NCBI GenBank assembly: GCA_030512335.1
Contig: JAULSU010000004.1
Span: 124,001 to 188,000 of the forward strand
DNA from: Immersiella caudata
Taxonomy: Eukaryota > Ascomycota > Sordariomycetes > Sordariales > Lasiosphaeriaceae
Length of the DNA: 64,000 nt
Reading direction: 5' to 3'
This document shows positions 20,358 through 30,778 of the stretch, one piece after another (position 1 is the first letter of the stretch; each line of letters starts with the position of its first letter). The notes beneath the pieces were generated by a model. The model saw only the letters and a list, made by a program, of their open reading frames with translations. It did no database searches and had not been told where the DNA came from. The position numbers were made by a program, and so were the translations under genes.

Positions 20358-21512
20358 ATGAACATGCTCACGAAGATGATCGAATTGACAAACATCCGCA
20401 TCTCCCTCCCCAACGACAAAATCCCATCCAAAGCCAAGATCCGAGACATTGTCGCTGCATTCTTCCCAAAGGAATGGCCCTCTGTGGAACCTGACACCCT
20501 CATCACATCCTACACCCCAAAATTCGCCAACCCCCACTGTACCGTCCAACGACCAGCACCAAGCGATGACCCGCCCATCGAGCCCCTGAAAGCGTTCATC
20601 AAATTCCACAACCCATCGATGGCAGACCTCGAAGCTTTTCAGCACCTGCTACCGAGCAAACAAGAGGAAGCCGTCTTCTGCACGGAATTTGGTCGAACGG
20701 GATGGGGAGCGCAAGCCTATGGCTTGTTCCAAACGGAAGACGGCACATTTGGAAGAGTCGATGAGTTCCTAGATGCGCGGACTTTGGAGCCGGAGGATGT
20801 CGAAAACACGGAGATCCGAGCTGATGTCGCGAGGGGGCTGGCGGCGTTTCATGCTATGGATTTGGCAGTTGAGAAAAAGGAGATGGCAACATTCTATGAG
20901 GCTCTTGTCGGTGGGTTGAGGAAGTTGCGCGGGATGGAAACGCTCAAGGATTTGGGGAGGAAAGGGGGAGTTAATATCGATAAACTGGTTGACTACGACT
21001 TTGCATCACAGTTGGAAACAATCCTTGATAAATTGGAAGGCATGGGTGCGAAGAAGGGATGGTGCATTCACGACGTTCAGTTCATGAATGTTTTAGTAAG
21101 GAATGATCCCGAGCTAGGGGAGAGCAAGACCGTCTTGATCGACTTCGAGTTTGCGATGTGGAATTATCGGGCGTTTGACGTTGGGGGTCACTTTATGCAA
21201 AAGATGTTTAAATGGTACGATGGGGAGAGCAAAATCGCCAATTGTAGGAGGTATGCGGAGGAGGAGAGGAGACATTTCTGTGAAGAGTATGTCGAGGAAT
21301 GGAATAGAAGGTCGGGAAATTCGGATACAAGTGAGAAGGTCCTTCTGGAGTCGGAACTGGGATACTTGCTGGCTGTTGGGTTTGATATCCATAACATGCT
21401 TTGTGTTATGGAAGGGGAGGATGACAGCGATCCGTTGAGCCTGGTGGGGCTTGACAAACTGTTCGAGGAGTTTGTATGTCAGTATGGTGAAATCTTGGCA
21501 GGAGCTCAGTAA
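20358..21512 (+). CDS. Choline/ethanolamine-kinase-like (APH-fold) phosphotransferase
   Basis: A single-exon gene of 384 residues from the ATG at 20358; the open frame extends upstream without an ATG. The Brenner-type catalytic motif is WCIHDVQFMNVLV at ~235 (His-Asp with the downstream Asn) and the Mg-binding motif is VLIDFEFAMWNYRAFDVG at ~259; both match the choline/ethanolamine-kinase branch of the aminoglycoside-phosphotransferase-like kinase fold. The N-lobe has FIKFHN in place of a clear Lys-containing strand and the lobe is short. The housekeeping choline kinases are usually longer and better conserved, so this is more likely a paralogue acting on an unknown small molecule. Soluble, no signal peptide. 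Confidence 0.75.
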   Translation: MNMLTKMIELTNIRISLPNDKIPSKAKIRDIVAAFFPKEWPSVEPDTLITSYTPKFANPHCTVQRPAPSDDPPIEPLKAFIKFHNPSMADLEAFQHLLPSKQEEAVFCTEFGRTGWGAQAYGLFQTEDGTFGRVDEFLDARTLEPEDVENTEIRADVARGLAAFHAMDLAVEKKEMATFYEALVGGLRKLRGMETLKDLGRKGGVNIDKLVDYDFASQLETILDKLEGMGAKKGWCIHDVQFMNVLVRNDPELGESKTVLIDFEFAMWNYRAFDVGGHFMQKMFKWYDGESKIANCRRYAEEERRHFCEEYVEEWNRRSGNSDTSEKVLLESELGYLLAVGFDIHNMLCVMEGEDDSDPLSLVGLDKLFEEFVCQYGEILAGAQ

Positions 21513-22083
21513 ATCCCTTCCGTCGTTGACAAAAGGATTCAAGTATTCGGAGGTGGGTAGCTTCGTTTAGGTAGGAGAGGCGGCTAGTTGGGGCGCTTAG
21601 CAGTCCTCCTAGTGTAGGGCCACGTCACTTCAGCACCGGAATCCAGCACCTCATCTTCTGTCGGCAACCACAGCTCAACCAATTGACTCTCTGGAAACGT
21701 GCTGGGAATACCGGCATCTCCCTACATGCCCGCGCCCTGTCCTCGCATTCATTGCCGCGACGTAACTGCAAATACCGTTACCCAAGATATACAAACTCAT
21801 CCAAAGTTACTGCTATGTCCCAAGCGAATGCCAGAATCTTGCTCATCCCCCGCCGGGGGGGGGGGGGGGGGGGGTGGGCACCATATCAGCTCGCTCGACC
21901 ATGATCACATTGATCACTTTCCAGGTGTCTGGAGGATCGACCATTTGTATTGTCTTCCAGCGCCCGTCTGTTGCAGGAACATAAATCATGTTCTTACCCA
22001 TCGTCTTGAAAAGGTTATTCCAGGATCATAGCGTCACACTCCCATGCGTGCCATCTTTACGTACGATATAACTAGAAGCTCCC
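21513..22083. other. Intergenic with 20-base G run
   Basis: About 570 bases without a supported gene between the kinase-like gene and the end of the convergent HET pseudogene. It contains an uninterrupted G20 tract (21855-21874). Confidence 0.45.
21855..21874. repeat. Poly(G) tract, 20 bases
   Basis: Twenty consecutive G residues preceded by CGCC. A shorter G11 run occurs at 571-581. Such runs are prone to sequencing length error and could form a G-quadruplex. Confidence 0.9.
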
Positions 22084-24045
22084 TCAATCCAAGTCCTTTT
22101 CATAGTGGTAGGCCAAAATCTTTATAAGGTTGGAGGCGAATTGGAAGCTAGTTGCTCTGGAGACTTCAATCATTTCGACCTGACGATGCCGCTGCCTTCT
22201 CCAAGTTCCAAGCGTGGTGATGACTTCGCCTACGACACCTTGCGACTTCGCGTTGGGAATCTCAAGAGTAAAAACGTCGACAGGGTCGTCGGCTTGGGTT
22301 TTAAGGATGGTTTGGCGACGTATTGGATCAACAACCGCCAGATTTGCGCTTGCCGATTGCCAACTGAGCAGCCATCCGGATTCTCGCAGCTAATGGTGCA
22401 CATCGTTCGGTAGATGGCGTAGATCTGCTGAAGCGGTGGCGCTGGTCCAATACCTCATGTGCTGCATGCCGGCCTCGAAATGCGGCGTCATTTTCGTGTC
22501 GTCGGCCCACCAGGTACAGCCCTGACGAAACTTCCATCTCGCCCAAGACCAGGAAGGAACGCCTGGTTCCGTCATCTCGATGCATGACTCCTCGAGCTTG
22601 GGGTGCCATAGAATCGCCTTGACGAAGAATTCCTTCGGTAAACCTGCTAGGTTGGCCTCGGGGCGCGGGTTTAGGAGACGAAGAACACCATCGATGGCCG
22701 GCAAGGCGTCTCGCTGGTACGACAGGTCTCTTTTAGTGTACTCTTCCACGATAGTCCTATATGTCACAAATAGATCGAAACGATTGAGGCCCGCCAGACT
22801 AAGCGTACCGAAGCTTAAAAAGTCGACTAGACTGTAAGGACGTCGGGTTGAGTAGTCACGAGGGATGCTATCATCGCTCCAACGGAACAGAGCTTTGTCG
22901 CCTGGTCGTGTAAGCCCGGAAGTCTCGGCGGCGGTATCTTCGGACTAAACGGCGTTGGAGCATTCGAAGTAGACTTGATAATTAGTAAAGATCAGAATCC
23001 TTTGTGAAAGAGACTTTTCCTGGAAGGTCCACGCTCGTGTGTTACACTCTAAATGGTCCCAGGTGTTGAGTTCTTCGAGACGGGGAAGGGGGACTGCAAG
23101 CCGTACCCCCGAGATAGTTTCACGCCGTTGGTGGAACTCTATTGGGGAACTTATGTCGGGGAGTCCCAAGTCAGCAAGTTTTGATGAAGCGGCAGCTATT
23201 GATAGGTTGGCATATCGATATATTGAATCCATTTGCAGGAGCTGGCTATGTCGGTCAGCGTCATCGTCCTGGATAATGCACAAGGCATTAACCTATAGGT
23301 ATTGGTATCCCAAACGCCTTGTTGCCTCTATCGCTTCACGGACAGTCCTTGGTAGCTTCTCGGGCAATGTTATGCTGCCATTGGCGTTCAGGCCGCGAAA
23401 TCGCTCCTTGTTCATTGTCGGCATTGGCCGAACCATGAGACTCTCACCCTAGACATAAGTTAGGACGACGTATTCACATCCCGAGCAATAGGGTACCATA
23501 CGCTTTTCCAGGGCGTCAACGACTCGCATGTTTTGGGGCAGCTTGCGTTCATTTTTGAGGTTGCCTTGGGCTGGTAGACAGAGGGCGTTGTGAGCGGGCT
23601 CACAGCGGTGCAGCCACCAACGCAGTACCTCTCAGTTCGGCATCGCCGCGTCAATCGCGCGGCCGAAAAACCGTTCGCCTTGAGGCCGCGTAGAGTCCGT
23701 CAGGTATTGGATCTGGCCATGCCTGGAGCACCCGTTCCACGAGACTAGCAATCTGTGAGCTTCGCGTTCGCGCCCCCGACACACGTCCTTGGCTTCTTCG
23801 AGGTCCGCCCGGTTGGAAAACACCTTGAAAGAGGTGCCGCGGAACCTGAAGGTGACGATGCATAGCTTCCAGCTTTCTCGGTTCGATATTTCAATGACAT
23901 GTTGAGGCTTTGGATCAAGACATGCCTCCTAGGTGACTCGGTACGCATGCACACAGCCCTGCTTCCAAGTCGGGCTCTTCACCTGGTCACAATGCCACTG
24001 GCAATACCGCACCAGAGCCTCATGTGGAACTTCTGGCGGAGCGCG
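22084..24045 (-). pseudogene. HET-domain gene inactivated by six in-frame stops
   Basis: One continuous minus-strand frame of ~650 codons holds a complete HET protein. Motif order is EYVVLTYV*GES, then YL*VNALCIIQDDDADR, then RAWTFQEKSLSQR, then the C-terminal PSWSWARWKFRQG region, ending at TGA 22084-22086. Six stops interrupt it: TAG at 23929, TGA at 23632, TAG at 23449, TAG at 23293, TAG at 22945 and TAG at 22390 (low coordinates). Two replace Trp residues that are near-invariant in HET domains (SYVWG and LWVDALCI), so TGG became TAG. No frameshift is needed anywhere. This is what RIP-type C-to-T/G-to-A mutation produces. The N-terminal ~200 residues precede the HET core and I do not recognise them. 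The original start is not located; another in-frame TGA at 24046 bounds the frame. Confidence 0.85.
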
Positions 24046-24107
24046 TCATTGAGTTTGCGAGCAGTGGAAGTGCAGTTGCAAAGTGACTTGTCTTTTTGGA
24101 AGTGAGG

Positions 24108-25117
24108 TCAGGAGCTAAGCTCCAATAAGTACAAAAGAAACGGCCCTGTTGGACCCAGAGCGCAGGGTCGATGGACCCCCTGCTCGCGGTGGCTCGGCTT
24201 GGCGCCAAGCCACCCCCCAGATTTTGACACCTCATCCCTCGGCTTTGGAATCACCAGATCATCTAGGCACCTCTTGGCGGCCGCTCTTTGCGTCACGTCG
24301 TGCTGTGCCTCACTGTGTGGACCAGCATTACAGCCGTCGGAGTCTCGGTCGTGCCCTCGGCAGCAGACATGGATGTTAACATCAGGCTGATCATCAGCAT
24401 TCTTTCGCTTTCGCCGTCTACGGTCCAAAAGCAGCTCCTCCTGCTCGCGAAGCAGCTGACGAATGTCTTCTGGCACATTTTCATGCGTTCTCAGCGTATT
24501 ACCTTCCTCGGCGAAGTCAACTAGCTTTTCTAGCACGGTTGTTTCCAGCTTGTAGTGCTTCTGTGTACTTGGCTCGCGCCAGCAATAAAATCCCTTGTTA
24601 GTGCAAAAGGCTCCGTTGCATCGCAGGAGTTCGTAGATCTCCTTCCAGACTGGTCGCATGCCTGAGACTGCTTCCTGTTCGGCTAGGAGCTCATCTCTTA
24701 CCGCTAGCTGTCTCCGTGACGCTCTAGCTCTGGCACTGCTGCGAGTCCTCGCAGCTACCGGCTGCGTGGTTTCTTTGCATATGAAGCAAATGTCAACCCT
24801 CAGCTTTTTGCCGTCGCGAAACAGGTGACTCCAGGCCCTCAGCTTGTCCTCTACGGCCTCCCACTCAATGTTTGTGCCATCGAAGCGCTTGCGGAGGTCT
24901 CGTTCGTTTCGCTTCTCGACGGATACGGTGATTTTCGTCTCGTCGGGCCCATACTTCGGTTCCGGTAGTTTGTCTTGCACCCTGGTCGCCAAGGCTTGCT
25001 TGAGGAACTTGTCCCAGTAGGCGCCGGGCGCGAGAGCCTTGGGGTACTGTAACCGAGGTCAAAGGCGCCGTCGTCAAATGCATCGTAATCAAGGGCAAAA
25101 GCCACGTCGGGATCCAT
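24108..25117 (-). pseudogene. Frameshifted gene of an unrecognised fungal family with Cys pairs
   Basis: The ATG at 25117 opens MDPDVAFALDYDAFDDGAF, an acidic start. Near 25047 one base appears lost: the continuation YPKALAPGAYWDKFLKQAL lies in another frame and then runs open to TGA at 24108. The body has DETKITVSVEKRNERDLRKR, a Trp-rich WEAVEDKLRAWSHLFR segment, DICFICKETTQP and LLRCNGAFCTNKGFYCW (spaced Cys, possibly metal-binding), and a basic DRRRRKRKNADDQ stretch that could be a nuclear signal. I do not recognise a named family. The style (acidic start, basic patch, Cys pairs) suggests a nuclear protein from a multicopy or lineage-specific family. The frame break may be real or a sequence error. 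Confidence 0.5.
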
Positions 25118-25739
25118 CGTGACACGTGGGTTGCTGTAATCGTGGGCGATAGGAAGCGGCAAACCCGGTCACCATCCGGGATTCTGACCCACTTGGCGAG
25201 TGGACAGATTATCGTTGCAGCACGAGGAAAACCACATGACACGCTTATCGACGAGGCCGCGCTCCTAACCTAATTGTCCATCAGAGTGTAGTAGACTCCG
25301 ATGCTTTTTTAGTGGAGAGCTTAGACCAGCTAAAAGTGCAGGGGGGTAGACTCTAATTGTCAGAAAGAAAGGGGTTCAGGGGCCCTGGGCTTCCGGTCAG
25401 CGAAGCTGACTGGATGCCTGGCTATACGGAATTCTTGTCCGTAACGTCACGCGTGATATAGTATATGCCATTGGTTCAGCTTACAGTACCAGATTCCTAG
25501 GTGCCATGGATGGCTTACTTCAGATGTCCGAATGCGAAGAAAGCTGACGGCTCATGAATGGTCTTGGCTCCTCAATGCACTTGGGTTCTTGAACATTGTG
25601 TGCATATTCTACTGCAAAGACCGCTACGATCAGTGCGACATTAGATGAACTCGCGGGTGGTATGTATGGACTGCCACGCAACGACGGTGGATGCCACGTA
25701 CATTGAAATCTAATAAAATATCAACTGCCTATCTTCATT
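25118..25739. other. Intergenic, AT-richer, no gene seen
   Basis: About 620 bases between two minus-strand loci with many stops in all frames. It would contain the 3' region of the NLR gene and the promoter of nothing recognisable upstream. Confidence 0.4.
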
Positions 25740-28700
25740 CTAGTTTGCCACCGCTTTCCATCTTCGTAACGTAGAAACATTAGACACCGTGTGAGGATGA
25801 TCCGGCCCCAGTATTTGCTGCTGGAGCTCAGTGCATCGACTCATCAAGTCTAGAGCTTCTTCCAGACGGCGCTGTCTCTTCCAAGTATGGGCAAGATTAG
25901 CCATGCTGGTCAGCGTAGAGGGATGCTCCTCTCCCAACACTCTCTTGCTCGTCTCCATCACCTGCACCCCTAACTCCTCAGCTTCTTTCCATCGGCCTTG
26001 ATTCCGGTACGTTGACGCTAGGTTGTCTATACTGGTTAGCGTGTCGGGATGCTCCTCTCCTAACACCCTTTTACTCGTCTCCATCACCTGCACCCCTAGC
26101 TCCTCAGCTTCTTTCCATCGGCCTTGATTCCGGTACGTTGATGTTAGGTTGCCCATGCTGATTAGCGTAGAGGGATGCTCCTCTCCTAACACCCTTTTCC
26201 TCGTCTCTATCACTTGCACCCCTAGCTCCTCAGCTTCTTTCCATCGGCCTTGATCACAGTACGTCAACACTAAGTTACCCATGCTGATTAGCATGTCGGG
26301 ATGCTCCTCTCCTAGCACCCTTTTCCTCGTCTCCATCACTTGCACCCCTAGCTCCTCAGCTTCCTTCCATCGGCCTTGATCATAGTACGTTAACACTAAG
26401 TTACCTATACTGATTAGCGTGTCGGGATGCTCCTCTCCTAACACCCTTTTGCTCGTCTCCATCACTTGCACCCCTAGCTCCTCAGCTTCCTTCCATCGGC
26501 CTTGATCATAGTACGTTAACACTAAGTTGCCCATGCTGATTAGCGTAGAGGGATGCTCCTCTCCTAACACCCTCTTGCTCGTTTCTATCACTTGCACCCC
26601 TAGCTCCTCAGCTTCCTTCCATCGGCCTTGATTCCGGTACGTTAAAGCTAAGTTGCCCATACTGATTAGCGTGTTGGGATGTTCCTCTCCTAACACCCTC
26701 TTGCTCGTCTCTATCACCTGCACCCCTAGCTCCTCAGCTTCCTTCCATCGGCCTTGATTCGTGTATGTTGACGCTAGGTTGGCCATGCTAGTTAACGTAT
26801 CAGGATGCTCCGTTCCCAGTACCTTCTTTCTGGTCTCCATCACTGGTACTCCTAACAACTCGGCGTTTTCCCACCAACCTTGCGTCCAATATGTCACCGC
26901 CAGGGCAGCTACGCTAGCTAGTGTGGAAGCATGTTCCTCCCCCTGCAGCTCCTTCCGTATTACTGTTGACTGTGTAAGGAATCCCTCCGCCTCCTTCCAT
27001 TGACCCTGGTAGTTAAGAAGTCCTGCAGCACAGTCAAGAAGCGACGCCCTTGCCAGTCCCTCATCTCTCGATCCTGTGCCTTCGAAATTCAACACTGCAA
27101 ACGCGTGAGGGAGGTATGTGTTGCAAACTACCCGATTTTCATAGTTGCCGTAAGGGTAATTGCGCGACACTACTAATAGTGCCTCTTCCACAAACCGGTG
27201 GGTTGTGCCTCTCTTTCCAAGCCACTTCCGGGTCACCAGCTGCACAAGCCGGTGCATACTAAAGGTATAACCTTTATCTTCCGTAATGAACGAAAAGGCC
27301 TTTAGGACACCTAATGCCTTTATTAGCTGTATTTCTTCCCTTGGCTCCCGCCCCTGTTGCCGCGCGCCGTAGTCGGATAGAAACTTCCGCGGAATGGCCT
27401 GCCGGTCAAATAAGCTCATCAGCGATAGAAGGTCACCTGTAAAAGTGTCCTGCCGTTGGATCTGCTCGAACGAAAGAATCCAAGTTTCCACTACCGCATG
27501 AGGTGTCTCCGAGTCCCTGCCGACAGTCTCGAAGTCCTCGCTTAGCAGATCTACTAGATGCTGGTCGCTCTTTTCCAGGAATTGCAAATATTCCTGGACC
27601 GATATGTCCATTTCCTGGATAAAGGCAGCGGCCTGGACCAATGCGAGCGGTAAGTGTTCTAGTCGAGAGGAAAGCGTTGACAAATCGTCTCCATCTAGAC
27701 CGTCTGCGTCAAGTTTCTCATGTAGTAGATGTCGTGACTCGCCCTCATCCATCTTCCCAACTTCGATCAAACATCTGCCTCGGGTGAGCCTCGAACCAGC
27801 CACCTTGTTCCTTGTCGTGACGAGGACAGATCCGTGTGTGCATTCAGGAATCCACTTTCCAAGGTTTCCTGGCTGACTGAACAGCTGTGCGTCGTCGGCG
27901 TTATCGATAACCATTAGCCACCGGCTAAGATTCTTCCTCTCCAGCCAGCTCTTCACCAGTGGCGGCACATCAACTTTGGGGTCGTCATGGCCTGGGATGG
28001 AGCATTCCTTCGCTATAGAGAAATACGCTTGGCGAAATCGCTCGGCACTGCTCGCGTGAACCCAGAAGACAGAAACTTCCGGCCGTTCCTGCTGCAGCCA
28101 ATATACATATGCTAATGCTATCTGTGTTTTCCTGTCCTGGGTCAGTCTTAGCAGAAAGTTGTGGCCATTCTCACATACCCAATACCGCCCAGTCCGTGGA
28201 GCGAAACTCTCGCCTGTGATTTGCTGCTTGCGGGAGCAGTTCCGAAGCCGAGCGCATCTTTTAGCTGATCGAGGATGCCGGATCGCCCGACGAAGTCCGG
28301 ATTACTGGTATACAGCACGAGAACTGTTCATCTTTAGTCAACGGTTGTTTATCAGGAAGTTTTGGCCTACAGTACGCGGTGGACACCTGCCGATCATCGC
28401 GGCCAGCTGGCCTACCCAGCTCAGGAGACTCTGTGTCAGAAGTGTTAGCAGGAGCAGTCTGCTAGGTGAAGCACCATGCCAGGTTGGAAACTAGACCTGC
28501 CTTCGCTGCGTAACTTGTCACTGATCTCTTTATTCAGACGGCGGACCGCATTTTCTTTGCCCTCGCCATATATGGGTGAGATGAAGACACCGAAGATGCC
28601 CAGAAGAGAGTATGCCCAGTCTTCCTCGCGCGTGGTCTGGCGACTCTCCGCCCACTTAAAGCGCTCCTCGGTCTTAAAGAGGGCAAGGGAGTCTCCGCGG

Positions 28701-29254
28701 AGAGCCCGAACAGCGACACCCGTTATTTCGTGGATCAGTTGCTGCAGCGATACCTTATCTCCCAGGAGGGTGCCGTCTTGTGCGAAAAACTGAACCAATT
28801 TCGGGGCCAGAAGCTCTTGGAGAGTCCAGCCTCGAGTGAACCACCTGCTTGTGCGAAAAGCTGATTCCCAGGACCGGCTCGGTGGTAAGGCGCCACGCTT
28901 ACCACTCGGCATCGAAACATCCGACAGGAACACGTAGCACCGGGTGGCGTCATGATACCAGCGGAACATGGAGTTGATGGCTTCGGCGAGTTCACTACTG
29001 TTCTCTTTGTTGATGCAGCAGGTATCGATCCAGAAGTACAACAAGCCATCGTGTTCGGCCTGATCAGCGCAGAACCGAATCTTTTCGTAACCTGTCTTGT
29101 GTTTTCCCGCTCCGTTCATCAGGTCCTGGAAAGTGACCTCTTCGGAGTCTGGTCCCCAGGTGTGCGAGAGAATAGCGTAAGATGGGATGCTGCCGCCAAC
29201 GAAGTCCTTCGTCAGGCAGAACCCGCCGTTAGGAGCGCGTTTGAGAAGTCGCAT
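25740..29254 (-). CDS. HET / NB-ARC / TPR receptor (fungal NLR)
   Basis: The ATG at 29254 starts a canonical HET domain: YAILSHTWG at 26-34, FWIDTCCINKEN at 74-85, WFTRGWTLQELLAP later. The NB-ARC region begins with NPDFVGRSGILDQLKDAL; its P-loop GLGGIGKTQIALAY is split by a clean 47-bp intron (28132-28178). The last exon (28131-25740) has Walker B WLMVIDNAD, sensor GSVLVTTRN, the LPLAL motif and then nine or ten TPR units. The join between HET and NB-ARC (28320-28500) is unresolved: an intron with good signals ends at 28324, but the 44-base exon suggested by the next signals (28387-28430) puts the frame wrong by one. So there may be an extra splice choice or a frameshift. HET-NB-ARC/WD or TPR proteins are the classic fungal allorecognition receptors that trigger regulated cell death. 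Expected product ~1,120 residues. Confidence 0.85.
25915..26830 (-). repeat. Seven near-identical 126-bp (42-residue) TPR units
   Basis: The block CCATCGGCCTTGAT recurs at 25989, 26115, 26241, 26367, 26493, 26619 and 26745, exactly 126 bases apart. Each unit encodes QGRWKEAEELGVQV, then ETxKRVLGEEHP. Differences between units cluster at few codons: TY(T/R/Y/C)(N/D)QG, V(I/M)ET(S/R)K, HP(N/S/D)(T/M)L and the first residues S(M/I)(G/A/D)NL. Flanking units (around 26871 and 25870) are divergent. Such high internal identity implies recent unequal exchange or gene conversion. Confidence 0.95.
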
Positions 29255-30778
29255 TCTTTCAAAGAAAGACTATGAACAGAAACCGAAGAGTTGCTGGGAT
29301 GGGGATTGCCTATATGCATTGACGAAGAGGCGAAACGTGGATAAGCCGCGGAGAAAGAAACCGTGAGCATGGCCCCACTTGGGCGTTGGCTGTCAGGCAG
29401 CAGGAGCCATGGGCCAAGCGGGGTTTTGCCACGTGATCATGGTCAGACCGGAATGGCGATTTTCGGTCATTGGCTACCGCTGTGGTGGGTTCCGGCGGAT
29501 GATTCCGCGACTGCTGGCCGGAAGAAATGGCTAGATCTTGGAAGCGAGCCCTTCCGAAGAGGTTGGAGCAAGGAAGCTACGTGGCCATAGGGGATGGAAC
29601 GGCAGATCCATGGGTAAAAGGCCTGCGCGCACGTGTATGCATTTGCAGACGTAGAACACAGCGAACCATTGCAATTCTCGAAAATGCGTTGTCGTACTCC
29701 GGAGTTTGGCATCAACAGCCTCTAGTCTCGGCTTGCGGAATAACTGTCAGCCACGGCATCTCGCTGTACCATTTCACTTTTTCCGCTTCCGCCCTGGTCT
29801 TTCATAGTCTTCGTCATGCTCCGCAGCCCAGTCCGCGACATCCATTTCCCGTCTACGATACTTCGCTTCATCTTCTGACCTCAGCTTATCAGGGGGACTG
29901 GATGATGGTTTGCGCTTCTTGGTCTGTCGCCTCGACCTGATGTTACGTGGCCCGCTTTCCGTCTCCCGAGCCTGATGCATTTCCTCAGCTTAAGCTACAA
30001 GATCCGTAAGCCGTCGAAAGGATATAGATAATAAGATATATAAGATACGAACTGAAGGGTCTCGGACTTCGGCTCGGTCGCCGCGTCTGGTCTGATCGAG
30101 ACCAGATCGGACATCCATCAAGACCCGCGCTTTCCGCTCGTGGCGGACGATATCGCAGCTCGTCACCCATCCGGACTCCGCGATGTTAACCCCCTCACTC
30201 GGCTTCTTCATCAGCGACGCCCGAAGGCCCCACGCGCAATGTCTAGATCGAGCCGAACCAACCGCCCCCCCAACCAACCACATCTCGCTCTTCAGCCATA
30301 TTGTATCTAGCTCGAACGTCTCCGACCATGCGCGCGCCGAGGGTTGAGATGCGGGAGCGCGGGAGGACCTTACCAAGTCCGGTCGGCGCGCGGAACCCCG
30401 TCCTCGGACCGGCGAAACCTACGGCTGAGGCGATACTGCATGCGATCTTCAGTTAACTGCCTGAAATCGAACAGATGATCATGCCTCGGCGCGATGCGCC
30501 AACAGCGTAGTAACTTAGCGCTGTACGGTATCGTCGAAGTTGAGGGTCTTGCTACCGTCCGTCGCGGTGGGCTTGGGGATGAGTTGCATCGGCCACTGCA
30601 GTCCACTGTCGCCTCTGGAGATCGACGCGATCTGAATGCGAGGCGGGCCCGATTTGCCATCGTCTAAGGTCTGATCCCATCCGGGATAAATGGAAAGTTT
30701 TGTGGCCCCATTTCGTGGCCCCTCAATCTGCCAGATTGCTGCCTCAGGCAGAAACGAAATTACCCAGCCAAGCCCGCA
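29255..30778. other. Intergenic between NLR and transposon
   Basis: About 1.5 kb, including the NLR promoter. No gene is supported. A short basic open frame (29980-29774, minus) and another around 30660-30370 could be decayed coding but have no family signature. An 8-bp inverted repeat TCTGGTCT/AGACCAGA with a 5-base loop lies at 30086-30106. Confidence 0.4.

Noticed and set aside
25915..26830. CRISPR-like array
   Set aside because: Repeats are 126 bp, contiguous, in frame and encode TPR units in a eukaryotic gene; no spacers.
29774..30660. Basic minus-strand frames upstream of the NLR
   Set aside because: Too short, no splice context or family features; possibly decayed sequence.
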